DNA of 64,000 nt from an uncultured Bacteroidales bacterium (lineage in GTDB: Bacteria > Bacteroidota > Bacteroidia > Bacteroidales > Bacteroidaceae), in contig CACWFY010000009.1 in assembly GCA_902760345.1 (NCBI GenBank), positions 1 through 64,000 of the forward strand, written 5' to 3'. The notes under the pieces were generated by a model that made no database searches, was not told the origin of the DNA, and saw only the letters and a list, made by a program, of their open reading frames with translations. The position numbers and the translations under genes are program-made. Positions 53,555 to 61,190 of this stretch are shown here, one piece after another (the stretch's first letter is position 1; every line of letters begins with the position of its first letter).

Positions 53555-56067
53555 AAAAGTTATTGAGATACATCCTCTTTCTGCTTGTTATGTTGTTGGC
53601 TTTGCCTATGCAGGCCCAGCAAGTTATCAAGGGGCACGTCGTCGATGAGGCGACGGGCGAGAATATTGGTTTTGCCAGTGTGCAATATAAGAACCGCCAA
53701 GGTGCGACAATTACCGATACACAAGGGCGTTTTTCCATCCAGCGTATCAAGGGTGGAAAGCTGACTGTCAGCGTGCTGGGCTATAAAAGCCGTACTTTCG
53801 ACGTGACAGATGATATGAACACACTGTTTGTGTCGCTTCGTCAGGATTCGAAGGCGCTGAAGGAGGTTACTGTCAAGTCGAAACGCCTCCGTTATCGTCG
53901 TAAGAACAATCCTGCCGTAGAGTTGATGCGTCACGTGATAGCTGCGAAGAAGCGTACAGACCTTTCTAATCGCGACTATTATCAGTATAAGAAATACCAG
54001 AAACTGACACTGGCCTTGAACGATGTGAAGCCAGCCCTGTTGGAACATCCGAAGTTTGGTAAATACTCGTGGCTGACCAGTCAGGTTGAAGTCAGTGAGC
54101 AGACCTCCAAACTCATCCTTCCTGTGAGTGTCGAAGAGACCGTGTCTCGCAAGATCTACCGGCGTAGTCCGCATGATGAGAAAACCATCATCGAGGGCCA
54201 GCGCTCTTCCGGCATCAATGATTTCTTCCAGACGGGTGAGATTCTCAATACGGTGACGAAGGACATCTTTACCGATGTTAATATCTACGACGACCAGGTG
54301 CGCATCTTGCAGCATCCGTTTACGTCACCCATTGGTGATGGTGCCATCTCGTTCTACCGCTATTACATTGAAGATACCCTGACCGTTGACCGTGACAGCT
54401 GTATCCATCTGCATTTTCTGCCCAATAACCAGCAGGACTTCGGATTTCGTGGCGACCTCTATGTGCTGAAAGACTCGTCGTATCAGGTAAAACGCTGTGA
54501 TCTGATATTACCCAACCAGACTGACGTGAACTTCGTAGAAAACATGAAGCTGGTACAGGAGTTTACCCGTCTGCCCAGTGGCGAGTGGGTGCTGTCCGTC
54601 GACGATCTGGTGGTGGAGCTGGTGCTTTTCGACTTCTTGCAGAAAGGTGTGGCCATCCGTACCACGCGACTCTCCGACTATTCTTTCGATGAGATACCCC
54701 GTCAGCAGTTCCGAGGGCGTGAGAAGACGCGTATCGACCCAGATGCCCAGATGATGGGTGATGACTTTTGGCAGCAAAACCGAAAGGTTCGGCTGACGCG
54801 TAGCGAAGACTCTATGGACAAGTTCCTGACAGGCATGCAGCAGACGGGAGGCTTTAAATATATCCTCTGGGGACTGAAGTTGCTCGTGGAGAATTTTGTT
54901 GAGACCAGCCAGAATAGTAAAGTAGACCTCGGCCCCGTCAATACGTTTATCAGCCGTAATTTTATCGACGGACTGCGTACCCGACTGAGTGCACAGACCA
55001 CAGCCAATCTCAACCGGCATCTGTTTTGGAAAGGCTATGTCGCCCATGGTTGGGGGAGTAAGAAAAACTATTACAGCAGCCAGCTGACGTGGTCGCTGAA
55101 CCGTAAGAAATACCTGCCTGACGAGTTTCCCAAGCGTAACATCTCGTTCCTCACGACCTACGATGTGATGTCGCCTTCCGACCGTTTCCTTAGTACCGAT
55201 AAGGACAACGTCTTTACCTCGTTCAAGTGGGCCAAGGTCGATAAGATGATGTTTTACAACCGTCAGCGCCTGACCTTCGAACGCGAGGAGGCGTGGGGGC
55301 TGCGTACCCTCTTCAGCGTACAGACCGAGCAGAATGAAGCAGCAGGCAACATGCCGTATTTCAAGTTTCGTACTTCTGAACTGCATGCCGAACTGGAGTT
55401 TAGCCCTGGAGCGCTGTATGTCAATTCGAAGAACCGCCGCCACAAGGTCAACCGCGATGCACCAATCTTTACGTTGGGACATACCGTTGGTATCAAGGGC
55501 TTCCTGGGAGGCGATTATACCTACCACTATACCGAGGCGAGCATCTTTAAGCGCCTGTGGTTAGGCAGCTGGGGCCGCATCGATTTCTTTACCCGTGCCG
55601 GCAAGCAGTGGAACCGTGTACCCTTCCCGCTGTTGTGTATGCCTCCTGCCAACCTGTCGTACATCAGTCATCGGCAGACGTTCAACCTGATGACCAATAT
55701 GGAGTTTCTTACCGACCGCTTCCTGCAGGCTGAGTTTAACTGGGACATGCAGGGAAAGATCTTCAATCGTATACCGCTGATTAAGAAACTGCGTTGGCGT
55801 GAATATATAGGGGCCAAGATGTATTGGGGAGGACTGTCCGATAAGAACAATCCTTATCTGTCCGAGAATACCGAGGGTGACATCATTGTGGCATTCCCCG
55901 AACAGTCCCACCTGCTGAATCCCAGGGTTCCCTATTGGGAGATATCCTTAGGCATACGTAGCATTTTCCGCTTCTTCCAAATAGAGTACGTACGTCGCAT
56001 GAACTATAATAATGAGCGCTTTGGTCCGAAGAATAGCGTACGTTTAGGTTTCACTTTAATGTTTTGA
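53551..56067 (+). CDS. Outer-membrane protein with carboxypeptidase-regulatory-like plug (DUF5686 type)
   Basis: 838 residues. Signal peptide (YILFLLVMLLALPMQAQ), then a CarboxypepD_reg-like domain (about 25-105; GHVVDEATGENIGFASVQY, GRFSIQRIKGG). A long region follows that I assign to DUF5686, and a C-terminal beta-barrel ending in Phe (SVRLGFTLMF), as outer-membrane proteins do. It starts with GTG overlapping the preceding stop (GTGA). The ligand is unknown. It probably sits in the outer membrane and handles or anchors the product of the neighbouring enzymes, which is inference. Confidence 0.85.
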   Translation: MKKLLRYILFLLVMLLALPMQAQQVIKGHVVDEATGENIGFASVQYKNRQGATITDTQGRFSIQRIKGGKLTVSVLGYKSRTFDVTDDMNTLFVSLRQDSKALKEVTVKSKRLRYRRKNNPAVELMRHVIAAKKRTDLSNRDYYQYKKYQKLTLALNDVKPALLEHPKFGKYSWLTSQVEVSEQTSKLILPVSVEETVSRKIYRRSPHDEKTIIEGQRSSGINDFFQTGEILNTVTKDIFTDVNIYDDQVRILQHPFTSPIGDGAISFYRYYIEDTLTVDRDSCIHLHFLPNNQQDFGFRGDLYVLKDSSYQVKRCDLILPNQTDVNFVENMKLVQEFTRLPSGEWVLSVDDLVVELVLFDFLQKGVAIRTTRLSDYSFDEIPRQQFRGREKTRIDPDAQMMGDDFWQQNRKVRLTRSEDSMDKFLTGMQQTGGFKYILWGLKLLVENFVETSQNSKVDLGPVNTFISRNFIDGLRTRLSAQTTANLNRHLFWKGYVAHGWGSKKNYYSSQLTWSLNRKKYLPDEFPKRNISFLTTYDVMSPSDRFLSTDKDNVFTSFKWAKVDKMMFYNRQRLTFEREEAWGLRTLFSVQTEQNEAAGNMPYFKFRTSELHAELEFSPGALYVNSKNRRHKVNRDAPIFTLGHTVGIKGFLGGDYTYHYTEASIFKRLWLGSWGRIDFFTRAGKQWNRVPFPLLCMPPANLSYISHRQTFNLMTNMEFLTDRFLQAEFNWDMQGKIFNRIPLIKKLRWREYIGAKMYWGGLSDKNNPYLSENTEGDIIVAFPEQSHLLNPRVPYWEISLGIRSIFRFFQIEYVRRMNYNNERFGPKNSVRLGFTLMF

Positions 56068-56070
56068 CAG

Positions 56071-56787
56071 ATGAAATATGCTATTATCGCAGCAGGAGAA
56101 GGCAGTCGCCTGGCGGCAGAGGGAATCCAGGAACCCAAGCCGCTGGTCAGGGTGGGGGGTGAACGGTTAATCGACCGCCTCATCCGTATCTTTATGCAGC
56201 ACGATGCCGACGAGATTGTCTGTATCTGCAATGACCGCACCTATACGGTTGCCCAACACTTGTCTGATCTTCAGCGTGACGGACTGCAGGGACGTCCCAT
56301 CCCTCTGCGCTTTATTGTCAAGAGCACGCCGTCGTCCATGCATAGCTTCTTCGAGATCAGCCGTTATCTGCAAGACGGCCCCTTTGTGCTGACCACGGTA
56401 GACACCATTTTCCGTGAAGACGAGTTCGCTGACTACCTTCATGCCTTCAGCCAGTATAGGGGTGATGCATTGATGGGCGTTACCGACTATATTGACGATG
56501 AGCGTCCGCTGTATGTTCAGACCGACGCTCAGATGCGAGTGACGGCTTTTCTCGACCAGTCTGACGACTGCCGTTATATCTCGGCCGGCATCTATGGCTT
56601 GCAGCCCTCGGCTATTTTCCCTCTCAACAACTGCATTGCCCGTTGCGAACACCGTATGCGCAACTTCCAGCGTGCCCTGCTCTCCGACGGCTACAAGGTC
56701 GCAGCCTGGCCGTTCTCGAAAGTGTTGGATATCGACCATGCCGGCGATATCCGCAAGGCAGAGGAAATGTTGGGCGTGGGTAAATAA
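56071..56787 (+). CDS. Nucleotidyltransferase (sugar-1-phosphate / NTP transferase family)
   Basis: 238 residues. It begins KYAIIAAGEGSRLAAEGIQ then PKPLVRVGG, the nucleotide-binding loop with its basic signature, and has the metal-binding Asp in VLTTVDTIF. It probably activates a sugar phosphate or a choline/alditol phosphate with CTP or another NTP. It is three bases after the outer-membrane gene and ends the operon at a strong terminator. No transferase that would use its product is in this window. Confidence 0.85.
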   Translation: MKYAIIAAGEGSRLAAEGIQEPKPLVRVGGERLIDRLIRIFMQHDADEIVCICNDRTYTVAQHLSDLQRDGLQGRPIPLRFIVKSTPSSMHSFFEISRYLQDGPFVLTTVDTIFREDEFADYLHAFSQYRGDALMGVTDYIDDERPLYVQTDAQMRVTAFLDQSDDCRYISAGIYGLQPSAIFPLNNCIARCEHRMRNFQRALLSDGYKVAAWPFSKVLDIDHAGDIRKAEEMLGVGK

Positions 56788-56789
56788 AA

Positions 56790-56826
56790 AACTAAGGATG
56801 TCATCACGACATCCTTAGTTCGTTTT
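56790..56826 (+). terminator. Terminator of the kinase/ATP-grasp operon
   Basis: AACTAAGGATGTC pairs perfectly with GACATCCTTAGTT over ATCAC, followed by CGTTTT. Confidence 0.85.
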
Positions 56827-56927
56827 CTAACTAACTTATTATCAACTATTCATTACTCATTCTGAATTCTGGTGCAAAGGTACACAGTTTTTATGCGTTT
56901 TGGTGCTTAAATGTTGAAAAAAAGCAC

Positions 56928-56966
56928 GTAAACGTTTGCGATATTGCGCTTTTTTATTTAACTTTG
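56928..56966 (+). promoter_or_regulatory. Promoter and putative operator of the LacI-type regulator
   Basis: TTTG at 56935-56938, 20 bases, TAACTTTG at 56959-56966. The palindrome GTAAACGTTTGC (56928-56939), with the central CG typical of LacI-family sites, covers the -33 box, so autorepression is plausible. Confidence 0.65.
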
Positions 56967-56995
56967 CACCAACTTAAAGCATACTACAACTGTTC

Positions 56996-58018
56996 ATGAA
57001 TAATAAGAAGCAACATCGAACATCCTTAAAAGACTTGGCTATGGAGTTGGGGGTTAGTATTGCTACGGTGAGCCGCGCATTGCGCAACTCTCCTGAGATA
57101 GGTCTGGATATGCAACGTCGCGTCAAGGAACTTGCCAAGAAGTTAAACTATCGGCCCAATCCCTTTGCCCAGAGCCTGCGCAAGGAAGCCCCCAAGGTCA
57201 TCGGCGTTGTCGTTCCCAATTTGGTGACGCACTATTATGCTGCCGTTCTTGATGGTATAGAGGCTGAGGCTCGTAAGTCGGGCTACAGCATTATCAGCAC
57301 CAATAGCCATGAGAGTTTCGAAGACGAAGCCCAGGCCATTGATAACTTCATCAGTCTGCATGTCGAAGGTATCATTGCCTGTCTGGCACAGAATACCACA
57401 GACTATAGCCATTTTGAAGAGATAGCCCAGATGGGCATTCCCTTGGTATTCTTCGGTCGTACCTGTCTTACCGATAAGTTCTCGTCGGTAACTGCCAATG
57501 GCGACGAAGCCGCCCAGATAGCTACGCAGCATCTGATAGATACGGGTAGTCGGCGTATCGCCTTTATCGGTGGTCCCAACCATCTCGATATGGTGAAACG
57601 TCGTAAGCACGGCTACTTGGAGGCGTTACGCGAGAACAACATTCCTATTGACCGCGAACTGGTAGCCTGCGACAAAATAGACTATGAGGTAGCCTTGCAC
57701 GTCACTGAAGAGATGTTGAAGCGAGACAACCGTCCTGATGCCATCCTGGCCTTCAACGATATCATTACCTTTGCAGCGTTTACGGCAATCAAGAACTGCA
57801 ACCTTCGTATTCCGGAGGATGTGGCACTCATCGGCTTTACCGACGACCAGCATGCCGCCTATGTCACTCCACGCATGTCGGCCATCGTTGACCAGTCGTT
57901 CAAGATGGGCGTTAAGGCTTGTGAGCTCTTGCTGCGCAATATCAATGGTGACGAAAAAGTATATAAAGCCATAGTACCCCAACAGCTGGTTATCCGCGAC
58001 ACCTCTGCCAAGCGATAA
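56996..58018 (+). CDS. LacI-family transcriptional regulator
   Basis: 340 residues. N-terminal helix-turn-helix (SLKDLAMELGVSIATVSRAL, then RNSPEIG) and hinge (LNYRPNPFAQSL), followed by a periplasmic-binding-protein-like effector domain (IGVVVPNLVTHYYAAVLDGI, VALIGFTDDQHAAYVTP). It is intact and is likely to bind a sugar or glycoside. It starts the run that includes the sensor and the GH31 gene, and should control them. Confidence 0.93.
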   Translation: MNNKKQHRTSLKDLAMELGVSIATVSRALRNSPEIGLDMQRRVKELAKKLNYRPNPFAQSLRKEAPKVIGVVVPNLVTHYYAAVLDGIEAEARKSGYSIISTNSHESFEDEAQAIDNFISLHVEGIIACLAQNTTDYSHFEEIAQMGIPLVFFGRTCLTDKFSSVTANGDEAAQIATQHLIDTGSRRIAFIGGPNHLDMVKRRKHGYLEALRENNIPIDRELVACDKIDYEVALHVTEEMLKRDNRPDAILAFNDIITFAAFTAIKNCNLRIPEDVALIGFTDDQHAAYVTPRMSAIVDQSFKMGVKACELLLRNINGDEKVYKAIVPQQLVIRDTSAKR

Positions 58019-58052
58019 TTTCTTTTGTTGTCTAACCCTATTGCCTGCCGTT

Positions 58053-61000
58053 ATGAAAAAGATCCTTTGTTCGCTACTTGGCCTACTGTTACTACTGCCT
58101 GTTTGTGTACAGGCTGGTTTACCCGAAATGAAGTTTCGTCGCTTGGACACTCGCGACGGTCTCTCAAATTCTCAGGTAAACTGTGTCTATCGAGATTCGC
58201 GTGGCATGGTGTGGATAGGTACGGCCTATGGCCTGAACCGTTACGATGGCTATCGTTTCAAGACGTTCTATTCGAACCGTCAGGATACGACGTCTATGCG
58301 TGACAACTATACCGATCAGATTATGGAGGGCTTTGATGGCAAGTTGTGGCTGAGGCAGGGCATGAACTACTGTGTGTTTGACCCCGTGACGGAGAAATTT
58401 GAACGTAACATCAGTCGCGAGTTGGAGAAATACGGTATCAAGGGTGGCGTGGAACGGCTCTATATCGACAGCAAGAAATGTTTCTGGGTAAAACTGTACG
58501 ACAAGGGTTTTGTCTATTGTGACCCTATACATAAGAAGTATGAGACCATTGAGGTGGGTTATGAGCTCAACCAGTTTAATCCGACTTACGGTGTGTCGTG
58601 GATGACCGATTATGACGGCAAGCTACTCATTACTACGTATAATGGCGAACTGGTCTGCCTGGACGGCCATCGTGGCGTTGTTGAGTGGGAGGATAAATGG
58701 ATGCGCCAGAATGGTGGCATGGAGGGACAGGAGTATCGTATCTTTGTCGACAAGCGAGGCAACTTCTATGTGTCGTCGCCTTACTACAGCTTTACCTATC
58801 GTGCCCGAGAGAAACGCTGGTACCAACAGTTGGCTTACATGTTACAAGACCAGGGCGTGGAAGGTGCCAGCCCTAATTGGCAGGTATGGGACGTGAAGGC
58901 CGACAGCAAGGGACGCCTGTGGGTCGCTACTGACCATGACGGCCTCATTGTCGTGGATATGGAGTCGCGTCAACTGCGCCAGTTCCTGAACGATAAGTTC
59001 GACGAATCGACCATTTCAGACAATACGCTGAAGAATATCTACATAGATGATTTGGGTGGTGTCTGGATTGGTAGCTACAAGAATGGTGTCAACCAATATG
59101 TTGAGGGTGCTTCCAGTATTCGCAACCTGGAGTTGGGCGATATCAATACCGTTGCTGAGGACCGTTATGGTAACTATTGGATAGGCAGCAATGATCGCGG
59201 TATCCTGGTCTATAATCCCAAAAGCGGAGAGGTCGTCCAGCATTATACGACGGAGAACAGCGCACTGAGCAGTAATATCATGGCGGGCAGCTATGCAGCC
59301 AGCGATGGTAGCATCTGGTTCGGATCGTATAATGGCGGACTCGTACGCTGTATGCCCTCGAAAGACCATCCCACACAAGCTACCATCCATAATTATCGTG
59401 CTACGGGAGATGCCGATGGTTTGGCTATTAATAATGTGTGGAGCGTGACCGAGGACCGCTGGCACCGCATCTGGATTGCTACACTGGGCGGTGGCATACA
59501 GATGCTCGACCTCAAAAAAGGTAAGTTCCGCTCATGGAATGCTCATAATACCAATCTGCCTGGCGACTATATGACATCAGTCTCTTGGATTAAGAAGGGC
59601 TGGCTGATGGTCGGCACGAGCTGGTACTATTGTTTTGTCAATCCGGTCACCGGTAAGTTGGCCAACCGCCTCATTCCTGAAGACCCGAGTGTCACCGTAT
59701 CTACGGGTTCTACGGTGTGCGTGATGGAGGATAGCCGAGGACTGATTTGGCAGGGGTCTGCTTCCGGTGCTGTTGTCTATGATCCTAAGCACCGTTTTGT
59801 GACGCTACTTGACATGTACGATGGTCTGATAGGTTCCAGTGTGTGTTCGATAACTGAAGACAAGAGCCACACCATGTGGGTGGTGACCGATCATGGCGTG
59901 TCAAAGATTATTCCTGAGCCACAGGACGATGGGACGTGGCAGTTTATTGTGCGCAGCTACAGCAGTAGTGACGGTTTGCAAAAGGCTACGTATAACCAGC
60001 GTTCTACCTGTCTGACACATGATGGTCTGCTGCTGATTGGTGGACAGGGAGGACTGGATGTCATCAATCCCCGTGGTCTGACAGAAACCAAGAGCAAGGA
60101 ATGTCCCGTCTTTAGCGGACTGCAGATCTTCGATGCTGACGTAGCTGTCGGACAGGAAGTCAATGGCCGTGTGATTCTTGACGAGGCGCTGGACGTCTGT
60201 CGCGACATCACGTTGCGCTATAACGACCAGTTTACCATTCAACTGGGTTCCAATATGGCCAATGTGAACAACAGCAAGCGCTTTGTCTATCGGCTGGAAG
60301 GTTTCAACGACAACTGGGTGAAGACCTCTCCGCAATATCCTAATATTACTTATAACTCGCTGCGTGCCGGCTCTTATACGCTCTATGTACGTATGCTCAA
60401 TGACGATGGAACCATCGGCGATGAGGAGGCACAGATGGACATCACCATCCGTCCGCCCCTGTGGCGCAGTCGGTGGGCTTTCTTGCTTTATATGCTGTTG
60501 GTGGCAGGTGTCGCATTGTTGTGGCGTCGCTGGTTCCGCCAACGCCTGGAACGCCGTATGCAGGTGGAAACGACCCGTCGTGAGTTAGAGAAGAAACAAT
60601 GGATGAACGAGATGATGATGAAGCTGCGCCAGGAACATGCTGCCAACGACGCTCAGAACAAATCCTCCGATGCTTCTCCAGAACGCGTTGCCGATGACGC
60701 CGCATTCCACCCGTTGGTGCTGGATATTGTGCCCTTCCTTCGCGAGCTTTGTGATGGCTATCGTTCGCCAGACCGTAGCAAGCGTGTCAAGGTAACTTTT
60801 ATGGCTACTGCCCGCCACTTGGAGGTTGACGCTGACGAGGAGCAGTTGCGCGATGTGTTCACGACGCTGTTCAACAACTCTGTGCTGTTTGCCCATGACG
60901 ATAGTCTGATCAATGTGGGTGCCGTGCGTCAACGGGACGGACAGGTGCAGATACAGGTGGCCGACAATGGTATTGGTATCAAGGACGAGTACAAGGAGCA

Positions 61001-61181
61001 TGCTTTCGACCCGATGGCCAATGGCGATGGTATCGGACTCGACAGAGTCAAGGATATCGTCGTGCGACATGGTGGCACCATCCGCATTGAGGACAATCCT
61101 GGTGGAGGCACCATTTTCGTGATTGTACTGCCTGCAGCCAGTGATATTGAGGAGGCCGTCCTATTGAATGAAGACGAATAA
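58053..61181 (+). CDS. Propeller sensor of the hybrid two-component type, ATPase domain only
   Basis: 1042 residues from the ATG at 58053 (the open frame begins at a TTG, 58041). Signal peptide, then two-component-regulator propeller repeats (about 25-700; WIGTAYGLNRYDGYRF, VWIGSYKNGVNQY), a Y_Y_Y domain (about 700-800) and a membrane helix (about 808-825). A kinase-type ATPase ends the protein (VADNGIGIKDEYKEHAF, GDGIGLDRVKDIV). The usual HxxxTPL phospho-accepting helix is not visible, and there are no receiver or AraC domains. It is therefore a shortened sensor. Either it signals in a new way, or its His helix is unrecognisable. It probably senses oligosaccharide for the adjacent GH31. Confidence 0.88.
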   Translation: MKKILCSLLGLLLLLPVCVQAGLPEMKFRRLDTRDGLSNSQVNCVYRDSRGMVWIGTAYGLNRYDGYRFKTFYSNRQDTTSMRDNYTDQIMEGFDGKLWLRQGMNYCVFDPVTEKFERNISRELEKYGIKGGVERLYIDSKKCFWVKLYDKGFVYCDPIHKKYETIEVGYELNQFNPTYGVSWMTDYDGKLLITTYNGELVCLDGHRGVVEWEDKWMRQNGGMEGQEYRIFVDKRGNFYVSSPYYSFTYRAREKRWYQQLAYMLQDQGVEGASPNWQVWDVKADSKGRLWVATDHDGLIVVDMESRQLRQFLNDKFDESTISDNTLKNIYIDDLGGVWIGSYKNGVNQYVEGASSIRNLELGDINTVAEDRYGNYWIGSNDRGILVYNPKSGEVVQHYTTENSALSSNIMAGSYAASDGSIWFGSYNGGLVRCMPSKDHPTQATIHNYRATGDADGLAINNVWSVTEDRWHRIWIATLGGGIQMLDLKKGKFRSWNAHNTNLPGDYMTSVSWIKKGWLMVGTSWYYCFVNPVTGKLANRLIPEDPSVTVSTGSTVCVMEDSRGLIWQGSASGAVVYDPKHRFVTLLDMYDGLIGSSVCSITEDKSHTMWVVTDHGVSKIIPEPQDDGTWQFIVRSYSSSDGLQKATYNQRSTCLTHDGLLLIGGQGGLDVINPRGLTETKSKECPVFSGLQIFDADVAVGQEVNGRVILDEALDVCRDITLRYNDQFTIQLGSNMANVNNSKRFVYRLEGFNDNWVKTSPQYPNITYNSLRAGSYTLYVRMLNDDGTIGDEEAQMDITIRPPLWRSRWAFLLYMLLVAGVALLWRRWFRQRLERRMQVETTRRELEKKQWMNEMMMKLRQEHAANDAQNKSSDASPERVADDAAFHPLVLDIVPFLRELCDGYRSPDRSKRVKVTFMATARHLEVDADEEQLRDVFTTLFNNSVLFAHDDSLINVGAVRQRDGQVQIQVADNGIGIKDEYKEHAFDPMANGDGIGLDRVKDIVVRHGGTIRIEDNPGGGTIFVIVLPAASDIEEAVLLNEDE

Positions 61182-61190
61182 AAAAGAGAT

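Noticed and set aside
54508-55527. A 339-codon open frame opposite the DUF5686-type gene
   Set aside because: Shadow frame of a real gene with a signal peptide and barrel end; no features of its own.
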